From the NCBI RefSeq assembly GCF_030697375.1, contig NZ_JAUYQD010000005.1, positions 1 to 64,000 of the forward strand: DNA of 64,000 nt, in the 5' to 3' direction. The notes below the pieces were generated by a model, which was given only the letters and a program-made list of their open reading frames with translations, was not told where the DNA came from and searched no databases. Of the stretch, positions 1 through 9,068 are shown piece after piece. The first letter of the stretch is position 1. Each line of letters opens with the position of its first letter. Both the position numbers and the translations under genes were made by a program. This stretch comes from Rhodoferax sp. (GTDB taxonomy: Bacteria; Pseudomonadota; Gammaproteobacteria; Burkholderiales; Burkholderiaceae_C).

Positions 1-1434
1 GGTGGGCAGGGCAAGCCGTTCGTCCACCACGATTTGCGCGGCGCGCAACACGCGTTCGTCTTCGCCTTCGGAAAACGCCACGCGCTTTTTCAACGCCTTC
101 TTGGCCGCTGCAAAGATCGGTTTCATGGTGGTGCCCGACGCGTAGACAAAGCTTTGCAGCTTTTCGCGGTACGCGTCCATATCGGCGATCGGGCGCACGG
201 CCACACCGCTGTCGGCCGCCGCCTGCGCGACCGCCGGTGCGATCTTCATCATCAGGCGCGGATCAAAGGGCTTGGGAATCAGGTATTCGGGACCAAACGC
301 CAGTTGTTCACCGATGTAGGCTGCCGCCACCACTTCGCTTTGCTCGGCCTGCGCCAGTTCGGCAATGGCATGCACCGCAGCAATTTCCATTTCAATGGTG
401 ATCGTGGACGCACCCGCATCCAAGGCTCCGCGGAAAATGTAGGGGAAGCACAGGACGTTGTTGACCTGGTTGGGGTAGTCGGAGCGGCCGGTGGCAATGA
501 TGGCATCGTCGCGCACGGCCTTGACGTCTTCCGGCAGGATCTCCGGGTTGGGGTTGGCCAGCGCAAAAATCAAAGGATTGGCGGCCATTTTTTTGACCAT
601 ATCCTGTTTGAGCACCCCGCCCGCCGACAGGCCCAGGAACACGTCGGCACCTTCGATGATTTCGCCCAGGGTGCGGGCCGAGGTGTTCTGGGCAAAGACG
701 ATTTTGTCTTCGTCCATCAATTCGGTGCGGCCCTCGTACACCACGCCGGCCAGATCGGTCACATAGATGTTTTCGCGCGGAATGCCCAGCTTGACCAGCA
801 GGCCCAGGCAGGCCAGTGCGGCGGCGCCGGCGCCGGAGGTCACCAGCTTGATTTTCTTGGGGTCTTTGCCGGCGACCTTCAGGCCGTTCAGAATGGCGGC
901 GCCCACGGTGATGGCCGTGCCGTGCTGGTCGTCATGGAAGACCGGAATCTTCATGCGTTCGCGCAGTTTGCGCTCGACATAAAAGCAGTCCGGCGCCTTG
1001 ATGTCTTCGAGGTTGATGCCGCCAAAAGTGGGCTCCAGTGACGCGATGATGTCCACCAGCTTGTCCAGATCGTGTTTTTCGTTGATCTCGATGTCGAACA
1101 CGTCAATACCGGCAAACTTTTTGAAGAGAACGCCCTTGCCTTCCATCACCGGCTTGGCCGCCAGCGGTCCGATGTCGCCCAGCCCCAGCACGGCGGTGCC
1201 GTTGGTGATGACCGCGACCAGATTGCCCCGGCTGGTGTACTTGAACGCGTTGTTCGGGTCCTTGACGATTTCTTCACAGGGGGCCGCTACGCCAGGGGAG
1301 TAGGCCAGTGCCAGATCATGCTGGTTGACCAACTGCTTGGTGGGCGCAATGGCGATTTTTCCAGCGGTGGGGAACTCGTGGTATTCGAGGGCGGCACGGC
1401 GCAGTTCGGCGCGTTTGTCAGCCTTGTCGGTCAT
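1..1434 (-). CDS. maeB: NADP-dependent malic enzyme (MaeB type), 3' part outside window
   Basis: Oxidatively decarboxylates malate to pyruvate in the cytoplasm, linking the TCA cycle to gluconeogenesis and NADPH supply. The first 478 residues are visible, starting at the ATG at 1434-1432 ([13 protein letters not shown]). Family hallmarks are SPGVAAPC near residue 50, FHDDQHGTA near 165, the dinucleotide-binding segment [12 protein letters not shown] near 200 and ANPNPEI near 285. The malic domain ends near residue 430. The chain then continues with [17 protein letters not shown] and [12 protein letters not shown], the start of the phosphotransacetylase-like C-terminal domain of long MaeB proteins, so roughly 280 residues should lie beyond position 1. 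The PTA-like domain is usually regulatory rather than catalytic. It lies 95 bp downstream of the TRAP binding protein on the same strand, a context consistent with C4-dicarboxylate use. Confidence 0.93.
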   Translation of the reverse strand, partial: MTDKADKRAELRRAALEYHEFPTAGKIAIAPTKQLVNQHDLALAYSPGVAAPCEEIVKDPNNAFKYTSRGNLVAVITNGTAVLGLGDIGPLAAKPVMEGKGVLFKKFAGIDVFDIEINEKHDLDKLVDIIASLEPTFGGINLEDIKAPDCFYVERKLRERMKIPVFHDDQHGTAITVGAAILNGLKVAGKDPKKIKLVTSGAGAAALACLGLLVKLGIPRENIYVTDLAGVVYEGRTELMDEDKIVFAQNTSARTLGEIIEGADVFLGLSAGGVLKQDMVKKMAANPLIFALANPNPEILPEDVKAVRDDAIIATGRSDYPNQVNNVLCFPYIFRGALDAGASTITIEMEIAAVHAIAELAQAEQSEVVAAAYIGEQLAFGPEYLIPKPFDPRLMMKIAPAVAQAAADSGVAVRPIADMDAYREKLQSFVYASGTTMKPIFAAAKKALKKRVAFSEGEDERVLRAAQIVVDERLALPT

Positions 1435-1529
1435 GGATGTGGGGAGGTTGGTTGTATACGAACCTGGAAGGTTATCGCGGCAACTCCTGTGCTGTAACTG
1501 TGGTGTTCAACAGCTAGGGTTTACCCGAG

Positions 1530-2558
1530 TTAGGGCTTCGCAAGTGCGTAGCGCACCGCATCAATCCACTGCGACCCGATGCGCTGGGCCAGCCCCTGGT
1601 GCACCGGCTCCACGGCCTTGCGCAGGCGCTCCCGTTGGCTGGAGGTGGGCTGGTGAATACGGGTGGTGCCCGCAGCGCGCAAAGCCGCCATGGCCTTGTC
1701 GTTTTGCGCGTCGGCGATGGTGTTGCCAAAGGCCAGCGCCTCGCGCAAGGCCTGGCCCAGCAGCTCACGGTCCGGCGTGGGGATGCTGCGCCAAAAGCGC
1801 TGGTGCACCACCACGGAATAGCCCAGGTAGCCGTGTTGTGTGAGGCTGAGGTCACTCTGCACCTCGTGCATGCGTTGTGTCCAAAAGTTGGAGATGGGGT
1901 TTTCCGTGCCATCGACCACACCGGTGGCCAACGCGCGGCGGGTTTCGCTAAACCCCAGCGTCACGGGCTGCGCACCCAGGGCGCGCATTTGCGCGGCAAG
2001 CACGCGGGAGGCCTGCACCCGCATGCGCAGGCCCACAAAATCGGCAGGCTCCAGCAGGGGGCGGTTGGCGCTCATTTGCTTGAAGCCGTTGTCAAAATAG
2101 CCCAGCCCCACCAGCCCTTGGTGGCCCAGACGCTCCAGCAGCCGCTGGCCCAGCGAGCCCTGCGTGATGCGGCGCACATCCGCCACCGCGTCAAACAAAA
2201 ACGGCAGGTCAAACAGCTCAAACTCGGGCAGCCCGATGCGGGCGAATTTGGACAGCGAGGGCGCCAGCATGTCCACCGCACCCAGTTGCAGGGCCTGCAT
2301 TTCGTCCTGGTCGCCGTAGAGCTGGCCATCGGGGTAGACCTGCACGCGGATGCGGCCCGCGGTGCGCTGCTCGACCAAACTTTTGAAACGCTGGAGCGCC
2401 AGGCCCTTGGGCGTTTCTTCCGCCACAACGTGTGAAAACCGGATGGTCAAACCGGGTGCGGACCCGGCGAGTGCGTGCGTCGATGCAAGCACCGATGCCG
2501 ACACCGCGCGCAGCCAATGGCGGCGATGGGCACGGGCTGGCAACACAGGGGCGGACAT
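1530..2558 (-). CDS. TRAP transporter substrate-binding protein, DctP family
   Basis: Periplasmic solute receptor of the TRAP type, 342 aa from the ATG at 2558. The N-terminus MSAPVLPARAHRRHWLRAV has a basic stretch followed by a short hydrophobic segment ending in AHALAG-like sequence, consistent with Sec or Tat export. The mature part starts with LTIRFSHVVAEETPKG, the usual first strand of DctP proteins. It keeps the family segments VYPDGQLYGDQDEMQALQLG and FSETRRALATGVVDGTENP, the latter containing the conserved carboxylate-binding arginine region. No DctQ or DctM membrane subunits are present nearby. It is divergent from a DctS-like kinase with only about 43 bp between likely starts. I infer a C4-dicarboxylate or similar acid as ligand. 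A co-sensor role for the kinase is possible but unproven. Confidence 0.85.
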   Translation of the reverse strand: MSAPVLPARAHRRHWLRAVSASVLASTHALAGSAPGLTIRFSHVVAEETPKGLALQRFKSLVEQRTAGRIRVQVYPDGQLYGDQDEMQALQLGAVDMLAPSLSKFARIGLPEFELFDLPFLFDAVADVRRITQGSLGQRLLERLGHQGLVGLGYFDNGFKQMSANRPLLEPADFVGLRMRVQASRVLAAQMRALGAQPVTLGFSETRRALATGVVDGTENPISNFWTQRMHEVQSDLSLTQHGYLGYSVVVHQRFWRSIPTPDRELLGQALREALAFGNTIADAQNDKAMAALRAAGTTRIHQPTSSQRERLRKAVEPVHQGLAQRIGSQWIDAVRYALAKP

Positions 2559-2601
2559 GCTCGCTATTATGCGGGGACCCCACCGGACCACCCTGCCGCC
2601 C

Positions 2602-4656
2602 ATGCCACTCCCACCGTCTGCACCGCCTCCCTTTGATGCGTCACTGGACTTTGCGCTGCTGCAACAAACCGTGCCCAGCCCCATCGGGCGCAACCGCCGG
2701 GCGCTGCTGTGGTTGCTGGGTTTCTCGGTCCTGCTGGTGGGGGCTGTGGTCACGCTGGTGCTGTACCTGAACACCTTTGAGCGCGAGGAAGAAGAGCGGC
2801 GCAAAACCACCGATGCGCAATGGTTGGAGCAGAGTGTGCAGTTCCACTTTCGGCGCCTGGAGGATGACCTGGTGGTGCTGGCGCGCCAGGTGGTTCTGGG
2901 TGGGGATGCGGTGCCTGCCACCACCGCCAAAACCCCCTCGGTGCAGGGTGGCCTGCTGTGGCGCGAGCCGGGCGTGGTGCTGTCGCACGGCTGGCTGGCT
3001 GCTGACCAGGCCCACGATGCGCAGTTGGGGCCTGGGCGCTGGCAGGCGGACTGGAGCGCGCACCCCGGCAATCGGCAAGTCCTGGCCACCATGCAGGACG
3101 TCACCCGGGGCCTGCGCCGTTCGGCCTATGCCGGCCCCATGCACCAGGCCGATGGCAGCTTGACCGACGTGGTGTGGCTGGCCGTGCCATTTTTCGAGCG
3201 CGGGCAGTTCGCGGGCAACTACCTGGCCGCGGTGGCTATGGACCGCGCTGCGAAGGGGCTGGTGCCCACCTGGTTCACGCAAAACCAGGTGGTCCGCCTG
3301 GTAGGCGCCGAGTCGGATGCCAGCCCTGTGCGGGAGCCGGGAGCCAAACCGTACCTTGCCGCCATGAACCTGCCAGGAACCGACCTGTTTTTGGAGGTGG
3401 CCCCCCAGGGCGGCACGCCCGCCACCGTGCCGCGGATTTTCTTTTTGGTGGCGCTGTTGTTTCTCTTGGGAATGACGGTCAGCCTGATTGCGCTGCGGCG
3501 TGATTTTGTCAAACGCCAGAAGATGCAGGTGCTGTTGCAAGCCGAAGTGGCCCTGCGCACCGCCATGGAAAACTCGGTCACCATCGGCCTGCGCGCCTGG
3601 GACCTGAACGGCAAAATCCTCTACGTGAATGAGGCGTTTTGCCGCATGGTGGGCTATGGTGTGTCTGAGCTGGTCGGCAAGTCCGCGCCCCTGCCGTACT
3701 GGCCGCAGGACCAGGCCAATGAGCTGCGGCTGGTGCACCGCGACATCATCGCGCAAGGCACGCGTGACGATGGGGTGGAACTGCAGTTCCAGCACCGCGA
3801 CGGCCATTTGGTGGACGTGCTGATCCATGAGGCCCCCTTGACCACCAGTGGGGGTGAGCAGCTCGGCTGGATGAGTTCGGTGCTGGACATTAGCGAGCGC
3901 AAACGCGTGCAACGCATGGCGGCCCTGCAGCAAGAAAAGCTGGAGGCCTCGGGGCGCTTGGTGGCGGTGGGGGAGGTGGCGTCCACACTGGCGCACGAAC
4001 TCAACCAACCCCTGGGCGCACTCAGCAGTTTTGCCAGTGGGCTGCTCAACCGTCTGCGGGGCGACAGCATCACGGCGCAGGAAATGGTACCCGTGGTGGC
4101 GCGCATGGCCGGGCTGGCGGAGCGGGCCGGGGGTGTCATCCAGCGGGTCAATGCCTTGGCGCGCAAACGCGAAATTTCCCGCCAGCGCCTGGACATGATG
4201 GCGGTCTTGAAGCGTGTCCTGTCCGGGGTGCAAGACCTGCCGGGCCGCCAAATGGTGGTGCTGGACGCGGACCATCCCGTCTGGATTGACGCGGACGAAT
4301 TGCTGTTGGAGCATCTGGTCAACAACCTGGTCGGCAACGCCCTGGACTGGGCGCACCGGGGTGGGCATCCCGCCCAGGTGCGCGTCGGTGTGGAGTGCGA
4401 CTATGCCCAAGGCATGGCCGCCCTGGTGGTGGCCGACACCGGGCCCGGCGTACCGGCAGAAGCCCAGGCCGATATTTTTAATGCCTTTTTCAGCACCAAA
4501 GAGGGCGGCATGGGCATGGGTCTGGCAATATGTCGCTCCATTGTGGAAGCCCACCACGGGCGCATTGGCGTGGGGCGCGACCCGGACTTGGGCGGCGCGC
4601 GTTTTACGGTGTGGCTGCCTTTGGCGCAAGGCCCCACCGATGTGCCATCCCCATAG
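2602..4656 (+). CDS. DctS/DctB-like sensor histidine kinase with PAS domain
   Basis: Inner-membrane sensor kinase, 684 aa from the ATG at 2602. ATGs at 2557 and 2569 are alternatives, and none has a clear Shine-Dalgarno site. TM1 is near residues 33-57, followed by a ~220-residue periplasmic sensor region and TM2 near 278-298. A PAS domain (about 318-440; AMENSVTIGLRAWDLNGK, YVNEAFCRMVGYG) precedes the phosphorylation box VGEVASTLAHELNQPL, with His465. The ATPase domain has NNLVGNALDWA, DTGPGVP and GGMGMGLAICRSIV. The HELNQPL box is typical of the DctB/DctS/FixL-like HPK4 group. The response regulator follows 7 bp downstream with AGGAGA between them, so the two are co-translated. The divergent TRAP binding protein suggests the kinase senses a C4-dicarboxylate-like acid (inference). 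Confidence 0.88.
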   Translation: MPLPPSAPPPFDASLDFALLQQTVPSPIGRNRRALLWLLGFSVLLVGAVVTLVLYLNTFEREEEERRKTTDAQWLEQSVQFHFRRLEDDLVVLARQVVLGGDAVPATTAKTPSVQGGLLWREPGVVLSHGWLAADQAHDAQLGPGRWQADWSAHPGNRQVLATMQDVTRGLRRSAYAGPMHQADGSLTDVVWLAVPFFERGQFAGNYLAAVAMDRAAKGLVPTWFTQNQVVRLVGAESDASPVREPGAKPYLAAMNLPGTDLFLEVAPQGGTPATVPRIFFLVALLFLLGMTVSLIALRRDFVKRQKMQVLLQAEVALRTAMENSVTIGLRAWDLNGKILYVNEAFCRMVGYGVSELVGKSAPLPYWPQDQANELRLVHRDIIAQGTRDDGVELQFQHRDGHLVDVLIHEAPLTTSGGEQLGWMSSVLDISERKRVQRMAALQQEKLEASGRLVAVGEVASTLAHELNQPLGALSSFASGLLNRLRGDSITAQEMVPVVARMAGLAERAGGVIQRVNALARKREISRQRLDMMAVLKRVLSGVQDLPGRQMVVLDADHPVWIDADELLLEHLVNNLVGNALDWAHRGGHPAQVRVGVECDYAQGMAALVVADTGPGVPAEAQADIFNAFFSTKEGGMGMGLAICRSIVEAHHGRIGVGRDPDLGGARFTVWLPLAQGPTDVPSP

Positions 4657-4663
4657 GAGAACC

Positions 4664-5326
4664 ATGAACCCTGCTGCCATTCATATAGTGGACGACGACC
4701 CCGATATTCGGGATGGCTTGGCCTGGCTGTTTGATTCGCGTGGCTACCAGGCTGCCACCTGGGACGGTGGCACCGCGTTTTTGGAGGCCGCCAAGGCGCT
4801 GCAGGGCCAATGGGGCCATGCCGTGGTGCTGATGGATGTGCGCATGGCGCCCTTGTCGGGCCTGCTGACCTTTGAGCAGCTCAAAGCCTTGGGCTGCCCC
4901 TGGCCGGTGCTGTTTTTGACCGGCAACGGCGACGTGGGCATGGCGGTGGCGGCGGTCAAAAACGGCGCCTGGGATTTTTTGGAAAAACCATTCCAGGACA
5001 ACGTGCTGGTGGACCGGGTGGAGCAGGCTCTGGCGGCGGCCAGCGCCCTGGGCGATGCCGACCAGGAGGCACGCCGCCTGCGGCTGGCGCTGGCCTCCCT
5101 GAGCCCGCGCGAGCGCGAGGTGCTGGACGAGCTGATCCAGGGCCACTACAACAAGAACATTGCCGACCACCTGGGCATCACGCCGCGCACCGTGGAGTTT
5201 CACCGGGCCAATATTTTTGAAAAAATGGGCGTGGTCTCCGCCATTGAGTTGGCCCACAAATTGGGGCGTCTGCAGCCCATGCCACCGGCCGGCAGTTCTG
5301 GCCCCGACGGTCAGTACAAACCCTGA
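4664..5326 (+). CDS. FixJ/DctR-like response regulator (REC + LuxR HTH)
   Basis: Cytoplasmic transcription factor partner of the upstream kinase, 220 aa. The ATG at 4664 follows AGGAGA at 4655-4660. The receiver (1-120) has acidic residues HIVDDDPD and phosphoacceptor Asp58 (VLMDVRM), then FLTGNGDVGMAV and the KPF lysine (FLEKPF), a FixJ-type signature. The LuxR-type HTH lies at about 145-200 (LSPREREVLDELIQG, NKNIADHLGITPRTVEFHR). DctR of Rhodobacter-type systems has the same architecture and activates C4-dicarboxylate TRAP operons. Here the likely targets are the adjacent TRAP binding protein, malic enzyme or genes elsewhere. The target is inferred. Confidence 0.9.
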   Translation: MNPAAIHIVDDDPDIRDGLAWLFDSRGYQAATWDGGTAFLEAAKALQGQWGHAVVLMDVRMAPLSGLLTFEQLKALGCPWPVLFLTGNGDVGMAVAAVKNGAWDFLEKPFQDNVLVDRVEQALAAASALGDADQEARRLRLALASLSPREREVLDELIQGHYNKNIADHLGITPRTVEFHRANIFEKMGVVSAIELAHKLGRLQPMPPAGSSGPDGQYKP

Positions 5327-5334
5327 CGAGATTG

Positions 5335-5365
5335 TTGGCACGAAACTGGCATGCGTCGCTAGAAT
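5335..5365 (+). promoter_or_regulatory. candidate promoter of the ABC importer operon
   Basis: TTGGCA at 5335-5340 and TAGAAT at 5360-5365 could serve as sigma70 -35/-10 boxes, but the 19-bp spacing is long. The same stretch also reads TGGCACGAAACTGGCA with GG (5337-5338) and GC (5349-5350) exactly 10 bp apart, close to a sigma54 -24/-12 element. No sigma54 activator gene is adjacent. Either reading places the start site next to the operator at 5369-5384. Confidence 0.35.
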
Positions 5366-5368
5366 AAC

Positions 5369-5384
5369 TTGACCAATTGGTTAA
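5369..5384. promoter_or_regulatory. RutR-type operator
   Basis: TTGACCAATTGGTTAA matches the published RutR consensus TTGACCAnnTGGTCAA at all specified positions but one, with a perfect ACCAATTGGT core. It lies 55 bp upstream of the first gene of the ABC operon, whose last gene is a RutR-like TetR regulator, and just downstream of the candidate -10 box. This suggests autoregulated repression relieved by a pyrimidine-type ligand (inference). Confidence 0.7.
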
Positions 5385-5439
5385 CTTCTTCACGGCTTCG
5401 CCTCTTTGTGGTGCAGCCCCTCTATGGGTTTAGGTGTCA

Positions 5440-6261
5440 ATGACTCAACTTGAAGTGCCCCTATCGACCACGGCGCCTGCGCACACCGGGCGCAAGGCGG
5501 TCCAGGTCTGCAACGCCAGCGTGGTGTACCAGACCGCAGACACCCCCGTACAGGCCCTGAGCAATATCGACCTGGAGATTGCCGAGGGCGAGTTTGTTTC
5601 CTTGATCGGTCCGTCCGGCTGTGGCAAGACCACCCTGATGCGGGTGATCGCCGATCTGGAGCAGATCAGCGCGGGCCAGGTGTTGGTCAATGGTGTATCG
5701 CCGCACGATGCCCGCATGGCGCGCTCCTATGGTTATGTGTTCCAGGCACCGGCCTTGTTCCCCTGGCGCACCGTGTTGGCGAATGTGACCCTGCCACTGC
5801 AAATCCAGGGCAAAGGCCGGGCCGAGGCCAAAGCCATTGCGCAGGAGCATCTGGAGCGTGTGGGCCTGAAAGGTTTTGAGGGCAAGTACCCCTGGCAGCT
5901 CTCGGGGGGCATGCAACAACGTGTGTCGATTGCCCGGGCGCTGTCGTTTGAGCCCCGCATTTTGATGATGGACGAGCCCTTTGGCGCGCTGGACGAAATC
6001 ACCCGCGACCGCCTGAACGAACAACTGCAGCAGCTCTGGCAGCGCGAGCGCCGCACCGTGGTGTTTGTGACCCACTCCATCGCCGAGGCGGTGTATTTGT
6101 CCACCAAAATTGTGGTCATGTCGCCACGCCCCGGGCGCATCGTCAAGGTAATCGACTCCCCTTTGCCCGACGAGCGTTACCTGGACCTGCGGGACACTCC
6201 CGCCTTCATGGCGCTGGCCCACGAAGTGCGCGAGGCCCTGGCGGACGGACACCATGGCTAG
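5440..6261 (+). CDS. ABC transporter ATP-binding protein (nitrate/taurine/NMT1-type importer)
   Basis: Cytoplasmic ATPase of an importer, 273 aa. I chose the ATG at 5440, preceded by TAGGTG. An in-frame GTG lies two codons upstream at 5434. Walker A is GPSGCGKTT (about residues 58-66), the signature motif is LSGGMQQR, Walker B is ILMMDEPFGALD and the switch histidine is in VFVTHSIAEAV. The segment VFQAPALFPWRTVLANV is typical of the SsuB/TauB/ThiZ-like group. It overlaps the following permease by 8 bp. The operon carries a RutR-type operator in front and a RutR-like regulator at its end, so the substrate is inferred to be a pyrimidine or pyrimidine-derived compound. Confidence 0.92.
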   Translation: MTQLEVPLSTTAPAHTGRKAVQVCNASVVYQTADTPVQALSNIDLEIAEGEFVSLIGPSGCGKTTLMRVIADLEQISAGQVLVNGVSPHDARMARSYGYVFQAPALFPWRTVLANVTLPLQIQGKGRAEAKAIAQEHLERVGLKGFEGKYPWQLSGGMQQRVSIARALSFEPRILMMDEPFGALDEITRDRLNEQLQQLWQRERRTVVFVTHSIAEAVYLSTKIVVMSPRPGRIVKVIDSPLPDERYLDLRDTPAFMALAHEVREALADGHHG

Positions 6262-7150
6262 CCCCCATCCCAGCCGGCTGCAGCGCCTGTGCCACCAGGG
6301 CCTGCCAGTGGCCGTGGTGCTGCTGGCGGTGCTGCTGCTGTGGTACGGCGCGGCCTGGATGCTGAACGCACCCGGCGCCATTGAACGGGTCTTGGATGCC
6401 GACGCGGGCTACACCTGGCAAGAGTTGTTCACCGCCACCATGTCCATGGAGCGCCCGCTGATGCCCGCGCCGCACCAGGTAGTGCTGGATTTTTACGAGA
6501 GCCTGACCGAGTGGCCGCTGGACTCGCCGCGCAACCTCCTGTACCACGTCGCCGTCACCGGTGAATCCACCCTGCTGGGTTTTGTCCTGGGTACCGCCCT
6601 GGGGCTGGTGCTCTCGGTGTTGATCGTGCACAGCCGCACGCTGGACCGCGCGCTTTTGCCCTGGATCGTGGCTTCGCAAACCGTGCCGGTGCTGGCCATT
6701 GCCCCCATCGTGCTGGTGATCCTGGGCAGCCTGGGTTTTTCGGGCGTCGCGCCCAAGGCGGTGATTGCCATGTACCTGTGTTTCTTCCCGGTCACGGTGG
6801 CCATGGTGCAGGGGCTGCGTTCGCCGCAAAAGATGGAGATGGAAATGATGCACACCTACGCCGCCAGCCGCTGGCAGGCCCTGTGGCTGCTGCGCCTGCC
6901 CGCCGCTTTGCCCTTTTTGTTTCCCGCCCTGCGGGTGGGCGTAGCGGCCGGGTTGGTCGGGGCCATGGTGGCCGAGCTGCCCACCGGGGCGCAGGCCGGG
7001 CTGGGTGCCAAATTGTTGACCGGCTCCTACTATGGCCAAACGGTGCAAATCTGGTCGGCACTGGTGATGTCGGCGTTCCTGGGGCTGGCGCTTACCGCGA
7101 TGGTCGCGGCGGTGGAACGCATGGTCTTGCGCCACAGGGGAGGCGTATGA
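6254..7150 (+). CDS. ABC transporter permease (SsuC/ThiX-like), first of two
   Basis: Inner-membrane subunit of the importer, 298 aa from the ATG at 6254, which overlaps the ATPase stop. Hydrophobic segments begin near residue 13 (GLPVAVVLLAVLLLWYGAAW) and continue through the binding-protein-dependent transport domain. The coupling-helix region EMEMMHTYAASRWQALWLLRLPAALPF corresponds to the EAA loop. A periplasmic insert of about 50 residues follows TM1 (ERVLDADAGYTWQELF). The stop overlaps the start of the second permease as ATGA, so the two are translationally coupled. Having two different permeases implies a heterodimeric channel. Confidence 0.9.
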   Translation: MASPHPSRLQRLCHQGLPVAVVLLAVLLLWYGAAWMLNAPGAIERVLDADAGYTWQELFTATMSMERPLMPAPHQVVLDFYESLTEWPLDSPRNLLYHVAVTGESTLLGFVLGTALGLVLSVLIVHSRTLDRALLPWIVASQTVPVLAIAPIVLVILGSLGFSGVAPKAVIAMYLCFFPVTVAMVQGLRSPQKMEMEMMHTYAASRWQALWLLRLPAALPFLFPALRVGVAAGLVGAMVAELPTGAQAGLGAKLLTGSYYGQTVQIWSALVMSAFLGLALTAMVAAVERMVLRHRGGV

Positions 7151-7995
7151 ACGGCACACTGTTGTGGTTGGGCATGGCGGGCGCGCTGGCGCTGGCGGTG
7201 TTCAGCGTCATCCGCATCGCGGCCTTGGACAACCGCTGGAGCGGCATGCTCACCGCCGGTCTGTTCGGGCTGTGGGTGCTGTTCTTTTGGGAGGTGCTTG
7301 TGCGTGCCCTGGAGGTGCCTCGGGTGTTGCTGCCTGCGCCCTCTCTGATATTGGGCTCCATGGCCGACCATGCCCCCAAGCTCTGGGGTGATTTTGTGCA
7401 AACCGTGGGCAAGGCCGTGGTCATTGGTTGGGCGTTGGGCTGTGGCCTGGGGTTTGCCGTGGCGGTGGCCATCGACCGCATGCCGTTTTTGCAGCGCGGC
7501 CTGCTGCCCGTGGCTTCGCTCACCAGTGCCATTCCCCTGGTAGGCGTGGCCCCCATTGCCGTGATGTGGTTTGGCTTTGAGTGGCCGTCCAAGGCCGCTG
7601 TGGTGGTGCTGATGACATTCTTCCCCATGCTGGTGTCCACGCTGGCCGGGCTCAAGGCGGCGGGCAAGCTGGAGCGCGAGCTGATGTACAGCTACGCCGC
7701 CAGTTACCCGCGTACCCTGCTGGCCTTGCGCCTGCCCGCGGCACTGCCCTTCATCTTTGGTGCGCTCAAGGTCAACGCCACCCTGGCGCTGATCGGGGCC
7801 ATCGTGGCCGAGTTTTTTGGCTCGCCCACGCAAGGCCTGGGCTTTCGTATCTCCACCGAGTCGGCGCGCATGAACATGCCCTTGGTGTGGGGCGCCATTG
7901 TGGTGGCGGCCGTGACGGGTTCCGTGGCCTATGCGGCGCTGGTAGCCCTGGAGCGCCGTGCGGCGTTTTGGCACCCTTCCGTGCGGGAGGGGTGA
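7147..7995 (+). CDS. ABC transporter permease (SsuC/ThiX-like), second of two
   Basis: Second inner-membrane subunit, 282 aa, starting at the ATG at 7147 that overlaps the preceding stop by four bases. It has six predicted membrane segments, with the EAA-type loop ELMYSYAASYPRTLLALRLPAALPF near residue 180. It is paralogous to the upstream permease, with the same loop spacing and the same RLPAALPF ending, which indicates an old duplication. The binding protein gene follows after 51 bp. Confidence 0.9.
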   Translation: MNGTLLWLGMAGALALAVFSVIRIAALDNRWSGMLTAGLFGLWVLFFWEVLVRALEVPRVLLPAPSLILGSMADHAPKLWGDFVQTVGKAVVIGWALGCGLGFAVAVAIDRMPFLQRGLLPVASLTSAIPLVGVAPIAVMWFGFEWPSKAAVVVLMTFFPMLVSTLAGLKAAGKLERELMYSYAASYPRTLLALRLPAALPFIFGALKVNATLALIGAIVAEFFGSPTQGLGFRISTESARMNMPLVWGAIVVAAVTGSVAYAALVALERRAAFWHPSVREG

Positions 7996-8046
7996 GTGTG
8001 GATCGTGTGTTGAGGTGTGTTTGTTTTTAACCCTGAAGGAGTTTTC

Positions 8047-9063
8047 ATGATGCGTTCTTCCAAGTTCACCCAAAGCCTGTTGGCTGCGGTGATGGCCGTC
8101 TGCGGTGTTGCCGCCAGCACGGGAGCCATGGCCGCCGACAAGGTCACGGTGCAACTCAAGTGGGTGCCCCAGGCCCAGTTTGCGGGCTACTACATGGCGG
8201 CCGCCAAGGGCTACTACAAGGCCGAGGGCCTGGACGTCACCATCAAACCCGGTGGCCCCGACATCTCGCCCGTGCAGGTGATTGCCGGCAACCAGGCCGA
8301 CGTGGTGGTGAACTGGATGCCCGACGCCCTGGCCGCCCGCGAAGCCGGGGTGCCGCTGGTCAACATTGCGCAAGTTTTCAACCGCTCCGGCCTCATGCTC
8401 ACCTGCAAGAAGTCCAGCGGCGTCGCCACCCCCAAAGACCTCAAGGGCAAAACCCTGGGCGTCTGGTTTGGCGGCAATGAATACCCCTTCCTCAACTGGA
8501 TGGGCAAGCTGGGCTACAAGACCGACACCGACATCAAGGTACTCAAACAAGGCTTCAACGTCGATCCGCTCTTGCAAAACCAGGCGGCCTGTATTTCCAC
8601 CATGATCTACAACGAATACTGGCAGGTGGTGGACGCGGGTGTCAAAGAGAAAGACCTGGTCACCTTCTTCTATGAAGACCAGGGCGTGGCCTCGCTGGAA
8701 GACGGCTTGTACGTGATGGAAACCAAGTTGAAAGACCCGGCCTTTGTGGCACGCATGGGCAAGTTCCTCAAAGCCACGCTCAAGGGCTGGAACGACGCGG
8801 TGAAAGACCCCGAAGGCGCGGCCAAGGCCGTGGTCGCTGCCGACACCTCCGGCAGCTCCAGCCTGAAGGTGCAAAAGCGCCAGATGGAAAACGTGGCCAA
8901 GCTGATCACCACGGCCGGTACGCCCAAAATTGGCTACCTGGAGCCCGCCGCCTATGAGCGCACCGTCAAGGTGCTGATGGCCGGTGGCAGCGACCCCGTG
9001 ATCAAGAAAGACCCGGGCAAAGCGGGTTATTCACACGCGGTCTGGGACGCTGCGCAGAAGTAA
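8047..9063 (+). CDS. NMT1/THI5-like ABC substrate-binding protein
   Basis: Periplasmic ligand receptor of the importer, 338 aa. The ATG at 8047 follows AAGGAG at 8036-8041. The Sec signal peptide ends near residue 30 (GAMAADKV). The mature start VTVQLKWVPQAQFAGYYMAA is the conserved opening of the NMT1/THI5-like family (ThiY, RibY and pyrimidine-type receptors), followed by KGYYKAEGLDVTIKPGG and QVIAGNQADVVVNWMPDAL. The RutR-like regulator lies 5 bp downstream. Family members bind hydroxymethylpyrimidine derivatives, riboflavin or pyrimidine breakdown products. The operator and regulator favour a pyrimidine-related ligand over riboflavin. Confidence 0.88.
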   Translation: MMRSSKFTQSLLAAVMAVCGVAASTGAMAADKVTVQLKWVPQAQFAGYYMAAAKGYYKAEGLDVTIKPGGPDISPVQVIAGNQADVVVNWMPDALAAREAGVPLVNIAQVFNRSGLMLTCKKSSGVATPKDLKGKTLGVWFGGNEYPFLNWMGKLGYKTDTDIKVLKQGFNVDPLLQNQAACISTMIYNEYWQVVDAGVKEKDLVTFFYEDQGVASLEDGLYVMETKLKDPAFVARMGKFLKATLKGWNDAVKDPEGAAKAVVAADTSGSSSLKVQKRQMENVAKLITTAGTPKIGYLEPAAYERTVKVLMAGGSDPVIKKDPGKAGYSHAVWDAAQK

Positions 9064-9068
9064 GCTGC

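Noticed and set aside
34..1041. Long plus-strand reading frame across 34-1041
   Set aside because: It is antisense to the malic enzyme gene, whose motifs are unmistakable on the minus strand. The plus-strand translation is a His/Arg-rich shadow.
2641..4680. 679-codon minus-strand frame opposite the DctS-like kinase
   Set aside because: It is the complement of a gene with clear PAS, HisKA and ATPase motifs. The antisense translation shows no domain and is rich in His, Gln and Gly.
5335..5350. sigma54 promoter TGGCACGAAACTGGCA as a firm call
   Set aside because: Spacing and the GG/GC dinucleotides fit, but the -12 box has a mismatch and no sigma54 activator is adjacent. It is kept only as an alternative reading of the promoter.
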